A DNA stretch of 64,000 bases from an uncultured Muribaculaceae bacterium (GTDB taxonomy: Bacteria > Bacteroidota > Bacteroidia > Bacteroidales > Muribaculaceae), in contig CAJUIW010000003.1 of the NCBI GenBank assembly GCA_910586895.1, positions 177,459-241,458 on the forward strand. Direction: 5' to 3'. Below the pieces are notes generated by a model, which saw nothing but the letters and a program-made list of their open reading frames with translations, was not told the DNA's origin and did no database searches. A program made the position numbers and the translations under genes. Positions within the stretch are counted from its first letter, which is position 1, and the number at the start of each line of letters is the position of its first letter. This document shows positions 1-7,353 of this stretch, piece by piece.

Positions 1-872
1 TCCAGGTCACCACACTTGACCTCAACAACCTGCCTCACACAGAGGATGGTGCCGTGGACTTCTCAGCCGATTTCTTCGGCAAACCCACAGCGCTCACAGT
101 GAGCGGACAGCTCGAAGGCGAGCTCGGAGCCACCGCCCTTGGTGCCATATACACCTTCGGTCCCACCTTCCGCGCTGAGAACTCCAACACTCCCCGCCAT
201 CTGTCCGAATTCTGGATGGTAGAACCGGAAGTTGCGTTCAACGACATATACGACAATATGGACCTCGCCGAGGACTTCATCAAATATTGTATCAACTATG
301 CCCTTGAAAACTGCCGTGACGATATCGACTTCCTGGCACAGATGTATGACAAGGAGCTCGTTGACCGCCTGAAGTTTGTGGTAGAGAACGAATTCGTACG
401 CCTCCCCTACACCGAAGGTGTGAAGATTCTTGAGGAATCGGGCAAGAAATTTGAATTCCCCGTTTACTGGGGTGCCGATCTTCAGAGCGAGCACGAACGC
501 TTCCTCGTTGAAGAGCATTTCAAAAAACCGGTTATACTCACTGACTATCCCAAGGATATCAAGGCTTTCTACATGAAGCTCAACGACGACGGCCGCACCG
601 TACGCGCCATGGACGTCCTGTTCCCCCACATCGGTGAAATCATTGGTGGATCAGAGCGTGAGGCCGACTACGACAAGCTGCTCGGACGTATCGAAGAACT
701 GAATATCCCCATGAAGGATATGTGGTGGTATCTCGACACACGTCGCTACGGCACAGTGCCCCACTCAGGATTCGGCCTCGGATTCGAGCGTCTGGTACTG
801 TTCGTGACCGGCATGACCAATATCCGCGATGTTATCCCCTTCCCCCGTACTCCCGGCAACGCTGAATTCTAA
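1..872 (+). CDS. asnS: Asparaginyl-tRNA synthetase, 3' part (5' end outside window)
   Basis: C-terminal 290 residues of a class II aminoacyl-tRNA synthetase; the reading frame is open from base 3 and continues off the left edge. It charges tRNA-Asn with asparagine in the cytoplasm. The visible part holds class II motif 2 (FRAENS followed by HLSEFWMVEPE) and motif 3 near the C-terminus (GFGLGFERLVLF), and it ends in the PFPRTPGNAEF tail typical of bacterial AsnRS rather than AspRS. A strong intrinsic terminator follows 20 bases after the stop, so this is the last gene of its transcription unit. No oddities are seen in the part present. Confidence 0.95.
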   Translation, partial: QVTTLDLNNLPHTEDGAVDFSADFFGKPTALTVSGQLEGELGATALGAIYTFGPTFRAENSNTPRHLSEFWMVEPEVAFNDIYDNMDLAEDFIKYCINYALENCRDDIDFLAQMYDKELVDRLKFVVENEFVRLPYTEGVKILEESGKKFEFPVYWGADLQSEHERFLVEEHFKKPVILTDYPKDIKAFYMKLNDDGRTVRAMDVLFPHIGEIIGGSEREADYDKLLGRIEELNIPMKDMWWYLDTRRYGTVPHSGFGLGFERLVLFVTGMTNIRDVIPFPRTPGNAEF

Positions 873-892
873 AACACCCGCACTATAGAACC

Positions 893-930
893 GCAACCCG
901 CTATCGGACATGATAGCGGGTTGCTTTTTT
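893..930 (+). terminator. Rho-independent terminator after asnS
   Basis: A perfect 13-bp stem (893-905 with 912-924), a 6-base loop and a run of six T. It ends the asnS transcript. Confidence 0.93.
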
Positions 931-955
931 TACATCAAAGAGCCTCCAAGAAGCA

Positions 956-987
956 TTTGGGTGTTAGAGAAAATAGTTGTAACTTCG
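956..987 (+). promoter_or_regulatory. Bacteroidota-type promoter of purC
   Basis: TTTG at 956-959, a 20-base spacer, then TAACTTCG at 980-987, one mismatch from the TAnnTTTG consensus. This predicts a leader of about 35 bases before the purC ATG. Confidence 0.6.
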
Positions 988-1026
988 CGTTAACTTTTCA
1001 TACTAACCCAATTACACTTCAGTAAA

Positions 1027-1980
1027 ATGGCAACTTCATTGGTCAATACCGACTTCAACTTTCCCGGACAGACTCAGGTATATCACGGAAAAGTACGCGA
1101 TGTTTACACCCTCTCTGACGACATTCTTGTAATGATAGCTACTGACCGTATCTCAGCCTTTGACGTGGTACTCCCCAAAGGAATACCCTACAAAGGGCAA
1201 GTGCTCAACCAGATAGCTACCTACTTCCTTGAATCGACCGCTGACATTGTGCCCAACTGGCGCCTCGCCACTCCCGACCCTATGGCTACCGTAGGACTCA
1301 AATGCGAAGGATTCCGTGTGGAAATGATTATCCGCGGCTACCTCACCGGAAGCGCATGGCGCGAATATCAGGCCGGATGCCGCGAGCTTTGCGGAGTGAA
1401 GTTGCCTGAAGGTATGCGTGAGAACGAACGCTTCCCCGAGCCCATCATCACCCCCACCACCAAGGCCGATGCCGGACATGATGAAAATATCTCACGTGAG
1501 GAAATCATAGCCCAGGGCATTGTCAGCGCCGAGGACTACGCCATAATGGAGGACTACACACGCCGCCTCTTCGAACGCGGCACCAAAATGGCTGCCGAAA
1601 AAGGCCTTATCCTGGTGGACACAAAATATGAATTCGGAAAATATGACGGAAAAGTATATCTGATTGACGAGATACACACCCCCGACTCAAGCCGCTACTT
1701 CTATGCCGAAGGGTATCAGGAGCGCTTTGAAAAAGGCGAACCTCAGCGTCAGCTCTCAAAAGAATTCGTGCGCCAGTGGCTTATTGACCATGGCTTCATG
1801 GGCAAAGAGGGCCAGCAGGTGCCGGAAATGACTGACGACTTCATCAACTCCGTTTCCGAACGTTATATCGAACTTTACGAGCATGTCACAGGCCGTCCAT
1901 TTGAGAAAGCCGACGAGTCAAACCTTGCTGACCGCATAGCCGTAAACGTCCTTGACTGCCTCCAGACCCTGAAAAAGTGA
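1027..1980 (+). CDS. purC: Phosphoribosylaminoimidazole-succinocarboxamide synthase (SAICAR synthetase)
   Basis: 317 residues. It joins CAIR and aspartate with ATP in purine biosynthesis. The N-terminal HGKVRDVYTL segment and the ATDRISAFDVVLP segment are SAICAR-synthetase signatures; the substrate-binding GSAWREYQAG and the later LVDTKYEFG and IDEIHTPDSSR blocks are also present. The length matches the longer form found in Bacteroidota and yeast rather than the 237-residue E. coli form. It has its own promoter and overlaps the next gene by 4 bases (GTGA), so menG translation is probably coupled to it. Pairing a purine gene with a quinone gene looks like operon convenience rather than pathway logic. 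Confidence 0.95.
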   Translation: MATSLVNTDFNFPGQTQVYHGKVRDVYTLSDDILVMIATDRISAFDVVLPKGIPYKGQVLNQIATYFLESTADIVPNWRLATPDPMATVGLKCEGFRVEMIIRGYLTGSAWREYQAGCRELCGVKLPEGMRENERFPEPIITPTTKADAGHDENISREEIIAQGIVSAEDYAIMEDYTRRLFERGTKMAAEKGLILVDTKYEFGKYDGKVYLIDEIHTPDSSRYFYAEGYQERFEKGEPQRQLSKEFVRQWLIDHGFMGKEGQQVPEMTDDFINSVSERYIELYEHVTGRPFEKADESNLADRIAVNVLDCLQTLKK

Positions 1981-2723
1981 ACTGCGAGAAGATAAATCCA
2001 TACGCAGACGACAACAGACCGAAATCTGAGCAGGTCCGTGACATGTTTGACAACATTGCCCCGGCATATGACTTCATGAACCGGGCCATGACTTTCGGCA
2101 TTGACCGCATATGGCGGCGCAAGGCAGTGAAAATGCTTCCTGCCGCGCCGCTGTGCGATTCCATACTTGACATAGCTACCGGTACGGGCGACCTGGCTCT
2201 GCTGATGGCCTCCCGTACCGAAGCCAAGTCAATAACAGGGGTTGACCTTTCAGAAGGTATGATCCAGGTTGGGCGACGCAAAGTCCGTGAAGCAGGCCTT
2301 GACAGCCGCATAACACTCCTTCCGGCCGACTGCCTTGCTCTCCCCTTCGAAGCGGACACGTTCCACTGTGTGACAGCAGCCTATGGAGTCCGCAATTTCG
2401 AAAATCTGGAAGCCGGGTATCGTGAGATGCTGCGGGTGCTCCGTCCGGGAGGAATGGTGCTTATCATCGAGCTCTCCACCCCGCAGTCAGCGCTCGTAAA
2501 GCCCCTTTACAACATATACACACGCTATCTTATCCCTGCTGCAGGGCGGTTGGTGTCGCACGACGTCCGCGCATATTCATATCTGCCCGAAAGCATTGCA
2601 GCTGTGGCTCAGGGCGAGGAAATGCTCGACCTGATGCGCCGGGCAGGCTTTGAAAGAGCTTCATGCCGCACTCTCACCTTCGGTACATGCAGCATATACA
2701 CCGCATTCAAACCAACTAATTAA
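1977..2723 (+). CDS. menG: Demethylmenaquinone methyltransferase
   Basis: 248 residues, GTG start overlapping the purC stop. A class I SAM methyltransferase of the UbiE/MenG family: it shows the family entry motif (FDNIAPAYDFMNRAMTFG), the SAM-binding motif I (LDIATGTGDLAL), and the YGVRNFENLEAGYREMLRVL motif. It adds the final C-methyl group to demethylmenaquinone at the membrane. Bacteroidales respire with menaquinone, and menA lies in the same window at 44931, so menG is the right member of the family. The GTG start is supported by the 4-base overlap and by the N-terminal sequence expected for the family. Confidence 0.93.
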   Translation: MNCEKINPYADDNRPKSEQVRDMFDNIAPAYDFMNRAMTFGIDRIWRRKAVKMLPAAPLCDSILDIATGTGDLALLMASRTEAKSITGVDLSEGMIQVGRRKVREAGLDSRITLLPADCLALPFEADTFHCVTAAYGVRNFENLEAGYREMLRVLRPGGMVLIIELSTPQSALVKPLYNIYTRYLIPAAGRLVSHDVRAYSYLPESIAAVAQGEEMLDLMRRAGFERASCRTLTFGTCSIYTAFKPTN

Positions 2724-2733
2724 TATCACATAA

Positions 2734-4773
2734 ATGAATCTTAAAACCATTGCGCTCGCCTTGGCCGCATCGGCCGTGGCTATTTCTGCAACAGCCGCAG
2801 GCGAGCATCTGAAGAGCCTTGACGCCAAGCAGATCGACCCGGCCATACCCGCCGGCACCGATTTCTACGGCCACGTCAACAAGCGCTGGATGGACCAGCA
2901 CCCTCTCACAGCCGAACATGCCCGCTACGGTAAGTTCAACATTCTCAGCGACTCAAGCGAAGCCCGTGTAAAACAGATAGTGCTCAACCTCGCCGCCACC
3001 AATCCCCAGCCCGGAACCGTGGCATTCAAGGTGTCCACCATCTACAATCAGGCCATGGACTCCGCACGCCGCAATGCCGAAGGCGCAAAGCCAATCCTCG
3101 CTGACCTGAAGCGTATTGAAAACACCCCTCATGAAGGAATGGAGGATCTCTTCCTCTGGATGCACGGCAACTATGCAAGCCCCTTCTTCCAGGCCGGACC
3201 TATGGAGGACCTCGCCAACAGCAATGTCTACGCCATGTATGTAAGCGGCGGCGGCATAGGACTCGGTGACCGCGACTACTATCTGTCAAACGACAAGCGC
3301 AACAAAGAGGTGCGCGAAGCCTACAAGAAGCTTATCGTAAAGCAGATGATGAACGCCGGCTACAAGAAAAAAGATGCCAACCGCATAATGAACAACGTCA
3401 TGAAGATTGAGACAGCCCTCGCTGACTCAACATGGACCCGCGAAGAGAGCCGCAACATCCCCGCCATGTACAACCCCCGTACATTCGCACAGCTCAAGCA
3501 GATGTATCCGGCAGTCAACTGGGACCGCTTCTTCATCGAAACCATGGGCATCCCTTCACCCGAACAGGTTATCGTAACTGAAATCAACACTGTAAAGCAG
3601 GCTAATAACCTCATGGCCTCACTTACTGACCGCGAAATCAAGGACTACTATCTCTGGAAATACGTGAGTCAGGCTGCCGGAATGCTCAGCGACGACTTCA
3701 CCAACGCCGCCTTTGACTTCAGCAAGGTGATGAGCGGTGTGCAGCAGCAGCGTCCCCGCTGGAAGCGTGCCCTTGGAGCCACAGAAGGTGCTATGGGCGA
3801 AGCTGTAGGACAGCTCTATGTTGAAAAATACTTCCCTCAGTCATCAAAGGAATATATGATAGGATTGGTGGAGAACCTCCGCACTGCCCTTGGCAAGCAT
3901 ATTCTCCACCTCGAATGGATGAGCGACGACACCAAGCTCAAGGCTCTTGAAAAGCTGAATTCATTCACCGTCAAGATCGGCTATCCTGACAAGTGGAAGG
4001 ACTACTCGACTATGGAAATCGACCCCTCGCTCTCCTACTACGAAAACATGCACAATGTTTCGATGTGGCATCAGCGCGACACATACAGCAAATGGGGCAA
4101 GCCGGTTGACCGCACCGAATGGGGCATGACACCGCAGACAGTAAACGCCTACTACAATCCCATGGCCAACGAAATCGTGTTTCCCGCAGCTATCCTGCAG
4201 GCGCCCTTCTTCGATCCTGAAGCAAGCGATGCCGAGAACTACGGCGGTATCGGCGTGGTGATAGGACACGAAATGACCCACGGATTTGATGACCAGGGCA
4301 AAAACTTCGACGCCAAGGGCAATATGACCAACTGGTGGACCGATGAGGATGCCCAGGCATTTGCAGCCCTCACCAAAGGACTCGGCGAACAGTTTGACGC
4401 AGTGGAAGTACTCCCCGGCCTGCACGCCAACGGCACCTACACCATGGGTGAAAACATCGCCGACCAGGGTGGTCTGCGTGTGGCAATGACCGCATTCCTT
4501 GACGCCCAGAAGAAGAAAGGCGTTGATGTGGCTACTGAAAAAATCGAAGGCTTCTCACCCCTTCAGGTGTTCTACCTCAACTATGCCAACCTCTGGGGCC
4601 AGAACATCCGCGACGAGGAGATCCGCTCACTCACCTCAGGCGACGTTCACTCACTCGGCCGCAACCGCGTGAATGTGACTCTCCGCAACCTCGCTCCGTT
4701 CTTTGAAGCATTCTCCATCATAGAAGGACAGCCCATGTTCCGCCCCGAAAGCGAACGTGTAGTTATCTGGTAA
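2734..4773 (+). CDS. pepO: M13 family zinc endopeptidase (PepO/neprilysin type)
   Basis: 679 residues with a signal peptide (about residues 1-22, ending SATAAG), so it is periplasmic or exported. The zinc site is complete: HEMTH with His512, Glu513 and His516, followed by the third ligand Glu573 in GENIADQGG. The N-terminal GTDFYGHVNKRWMDQ segment and the NAYYNPMANEIVFPAAILQ segment are M13 hallmarks. M13 enzymes cut oligopeptides. The usual C-terminal Cys-x-x-Trp is VVIW here, with Cys replaced. It lies 10 bases after menG in the same direction and is probably read from the same transcript; a terminator follows. Confidence 0.93.
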   Translation: MNLKTIALALAASAVAISATAAGEHLKSLDAKQIDPAIPAGTDFYGHVNKRWMDQHPLTAEHARYGKFNILSDSSEARVKQIVLNLAATNPQPGTVAFKVSTIYNQAMDSARRNAEGAKPILADLKRIENTPHEGMEDLFLWMHGNYASPFFQAGPMEDLANSNVYAMYVSGGGIGLGDRDYYLSNDKRNKEVREAYKKLIVKQMMNAGYKKKDANRIMNNVMKIETALADSTWTREESRNIPAMYNPRTFAQLKQMYPAVNWDRFFIETMGIPSPEQVIVTEINTVKQANNLMASLTDREIKDYYLWKYVSQAAGMLSDDFTNAAFDFSKVMSGVQQQRPRWKRALGATEGAMGEAVGQLYVEKYFPQSSKEYMIGLVENLRTALGKHILHLEWMSDDTKLKALEKLNSFTVKIGYPDKWKDYSTMEIDPSLSYYENMHNVSMWHQRDTYSKWGKPVDRTEWGMTPQTVNAYYNPMANEIVFPAAILQAPFFDPEASDAENYGGIGVVIGHEMTHGFDDQGKNFDAKGNMTNWWTDEDAQAFAALTKGLGEQFDAVEVLPGLHANGTYTMGENIADQGGLRVAMTAFLDAQKKKGVDVATEKIEGFSPLQVFYLNYANLWGQNIRDEEIRSLTSGDVHSLGRNRVNVTLRNLAPFFEAFSIIEGQPMFRPESERVVIW

Positions 4774-4802
4774 CATACAGAAACTTCCTAAAATACTTCT
4801 CA

Positions 4803-4840
4803 GATACCTTGCCCGTTAAAATAGGCAAGGTATCTTTTTT
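4803..4840 (+). terminator. Rho-independent terminator after the M13 peptidase
   Basis: A perfect 11-bp stem (4803-4813 with 4824-4834) and six T. The following 190 bases up to glf are AT-rich; I found no convincing promoter pair there. Confidence 0.9.
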
Positions 4841-5031
4841 ATATCATACTCCTGAGATAAGAATCGACAGATCAGCCAAGGCTATAATTTAATACAGCAA
4901 ACATGCATAAATTTATTGTGTATTCCGATTATAATTCCGAAATTTACCCGAAATAGTATCTATTAAAGGATTGAACAGTCTGTGACATGCCATCCTGTGC
5001 TATTTCATTACACTGTTTACCCGATTTGAGT

Positions 5032-6150
5032 ATGTACGATTATTTAATTGTAGGCTCCGGCCTGTTTGGTTCCACTTTTGCCCATCTGACCAGAATGATG
5101 GGTAAAAAATGCCTTGTCATAGAATCAAGGAATCACCTTGGGGGCAATATTTATTGTGAACAGATTGAGGGAATCAACGTACATAAATACGGCGCACACA
5201 TATTCCATACGTCCGACAAGGAAATCTGGGATTTTGTGAACTCCATAGTTCCATTCAACCGATACACCAATAGTCCGTTGGCCAATTACTACGGCAGATT
5301 ATTCAACCTCCCCTTCAATATGAACACATTCCATCAGATGTGGGGCGTCACCACCCCCCAGGAGGCTGAGAAAATCATATCGGAGCAACGGAAGGAGATA
5401 GAGATTCAGCTATGTGGACGCAAACCGTCCAATCTTGAAGAGCAGGCCCTGCTTCTCGTAGGTAAAGATATATTCAATATATTGATAAAAGAATATACAG
5501 AAAAGCAATGGGGACGGCAGTGTTCAGAATTACCGCCATTCATCATACAGCGTCTGCCGGTAAGGCTCACCTACGACAACAATTATTTTAATGATGCATA
5601 TCAGGGAATCCCGACATCAGGATACAACAGTCTGATAAACGGACTTCTTGAAGGTATTGACTGTAAGCTGAATACTGATTTCTTCACTTCGGAATACCAT
5701 GATTGGAAAAAATTCGCATCCAAACTGGTGTATACCGGCCCTCTCGACCAGTTTTTTGAGTACAAACTGGGACGTCTTAACTGGCGGACAGTCCAATTCC
5801 GGACAAAAATCCTACAGACGCCGAATTATCAGGGCAACGCGGTGATAAACTATACCGGCAAGGACAAACCATACACCAGAATAATCGAACATAAACATTT
5901 TGAATCCTTCGGCAATGACGTTTACCGCAATCCGAAAACTGTAATCTCTGAAGAATATTCATGTGAATATACTCCCGGAATGGAACCTTACTATCCTATT
6001 AATGACAGACGTAACAATGACATGGCCGATGAGTACCGTAAAATGGCCGGTGCCATGACCGATGTGATTTTCGGAGGCAGACTTGCTGAATATAGATACT
6101 ATGACATGGCTCCGGTCATACGCAAGGCCATGGATTGTATTAATCATTGA
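5032..6150 (+). CDS. glf: UDP-galactopyranose mutase
   Basis: 372 residues. A FAD enzyme that converts UDP-galactopyranose to UDP-galactofuranose, the donor for galactofuranose in surface glycans. It has the N-terminal FAD-binding motif (DYLIVGSGLFGSTFA), the KYGAHIFHT motif, YTEKQWG and the C-terminal RLAEYRYYDM block, all typical of bacterial Glf. I chose ATG 5032 because the family starts directly at MYDYLIVG; an in-frame ATG at 4987 would add 15 unrelated residues. Base composition is clearly more AT-rich than in the flanking genes, as is common for surface-polysaccharide genes gained by transfer. The next gene, 13 bases on, is the likely user of its product. Confidence 0.93.
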   Translation: MYDYLIVGSGLFGSTFAHLTRMMGKKCLVIESRNHLGGNIYCEQIEGINVHKYGAHIFHTSDKEIWDFVNSIVPFNRYTNSPLANYYGRLFNLPFNMNTFHQMWGVTTPQEAEKIISEQRKEIEIQLCGRKPSNLEEQALLLVGKDIFNILIKEYTEKQWGRQCSELPPFIIQRLPVRLTYDNNYFNDAYQGIPTSGYNSLINGLLEGIDCKLNTDFFTSEYHDWKKFASKLVYTGPLDQFFEYKLGRLNWRTVQFRTKILQTPNYQGNAVINYTGKDKPYTRIIEHKHFESFGNDVYRNPKTVISEEYSCEYTPGMEPYYPINDRRNNDMADEYRKMAGAMTDVIFGGRLAEYRYYDMAPVIRKAMDCINH

Positions 6151-6163
6151 ATATTCCACGACT

Positions 6164-7201
6164 ATGAAATGGTACATCTCAAAAAACTATCGCCATTTAG
6201 GTAGCGCCGGCGACAAGGCCAAGACAGATATTGAGGCGATACTGAACGATATAGGATATCATAACGCCGGGCTGGCTCAAGGGAAGTCAAAGAGTTCGGT
6301 AAAAGCTTATTTCATCACCTTGACAAGTGTAGTGCGCGGAGTGATGCGTCTGAAGAAAGGCGATATTCTGGTTCTGCAATACCCGTTGAAGAAATACTAC
6401 GATTTTGTGGTAAGACGTGCCGTTGCCAAAGGGGTGAATATAGTGACCATTATCCACGACCTGGGCAGCTTCCGCCGCCGAAAACTAACAGTCGAAGAAG
6501 AGATCAAGCGCCTCTCATTATCCTCAGTGGTCATCGTCCATACCGAAAACATGCGTAAATGGCTATCTGACAATGGCATGACAGCGCCGATGGTAGTACT
6601 TGGGCTATTTGACTATCTCTCCGACACCTGCTGCCGTTCCGAAATGCGAGGGGTAGACAAACGCCCGGCCCTGATGTTTGCCGGAAATTGTTCAAAGCAT
6701 GCCAACGGATGGATATACAAACTGGGTGAATCCACGCCCGAAATAGATGTGGAACTCTATGGCAACGGTGTTGACCCCGGCATAGCCACACCGAATCTTA
6801 AGGCTCACGGACATACCGAGTCCGATGTCCTGATTTCTACCGCTGAAGGAAATTATGGAGTGGCCTGGTATGGCAATTCGCTCGATGGTGGCGAAGGAGC
6901 ATTGGGAGAATACCTACAATATAATTCGCCCCATAAGATTTCACTGTATCTGCGTGCCGGACTGCCGGTGATCATATGGAATAAAGCCGGACTTGCCGGA
7001 GTGATAAAGCGGCTTGGTGTAGGAATCTCAGTCCCATCGCTGAGGGATATCGACAAAGTTCTTGCGGAAATTTCCCCCGAACAATACCGGTCAATGCGCC
7101 GAAATGCGTTTGAAGTGTCATCACAGCTATCGCGCGGCGAATCGGTAAAAGCCGCCATAAGAAAGGCTGAAGAAATTATTTCCAGCCAACCCTCTGATTG
7201 A
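6164..7201 (+). CDS. Probable galactofuranosyltransferase (WbbI-like)
   Basis: 345 residues from ATG 6164 (an upstream in-frame start at 6083 would overlap glf). A GT-B-like fold is suggested by an N-terminal Rossmann-type half (VTIIHDLGSF, VVIVHTENM) and a C-terminal donor half (GVAWYG, then NSPHKISLYLRAGLPVI and WNKAGLAG). That last block closely resembles, from memory, E. coli O-antigen beta-1,6-galactofuranosyltransferase WbbI. Standing 13 bases behind glf, it most likely transfers galactofuranose from UDP-Galf to a cell-surface glycan. No signal peptide or membrane span is seen, so it should act at the cytoplasmic face. The acceptor is unknown. Confidence 0.8.
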   Translation: MKWYISKNYRHLGSAGDKAKTDIEAILNDIGYHNAGLAQGKSKSSVKAYFITLTSVVRGVMRLKKGDILVLQYPLKKYYDFVVRRAVAKGVNIVTIIHDLGSFRRRKLTVEEEIKRLSLSSVVIVHTENMRKWLSDNGMTAPMVVLGLFDYLSDTCCRSEMRGVDKRPALMFAGNCSKHANGWIYKLGESTPEIDVELYGNGVDPGIATPNLKAHGHTESDVLISTAEGNYGVAWYGNSLDGGEGALGEYLQYNSPHKISLYLRAGLPVIIWNKAGLAGVIKRLGVGISVPSLRDIDKVLAEISPEQYRSMRRNAFEVSSQLSRGESVKAAIRKAEEIISSQPSD

Positions 7202-7267
7202 ACATAGCAGGACTAATTATAAGAACGATTCTGAAGCGAAGCATTACGGATATTCAATTTAAAATCA

Positions 7268-7293
7268 CGAACCCGGCCTCACGGTCGGGTTCG
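7268..7293. terminator. Hairpin between convergent genes
   Basis: Inverted repeat CGAACCCG (7268-7275) with CGGGTTCG (7286-7293), T-rich on the plus side and A-rich on the left. Probably a two-way terminator for the galactofuranose genes and the TonB-type gene. Confidence 0.6.
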
Positions 7294-7353
7294 CCTTCTT
7301 TATCACTCTTTAACCTGTCAAATAAAAAATAGATAAAGGTATTTGTTTATATC

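Noticed and set aside
4987..5031. Upstream start for glf at 4987
   Set aside because: The 15 extra residues do not fit the Glf family, whose chain begins at the FAD-binding motif; ATG 5032 fits.
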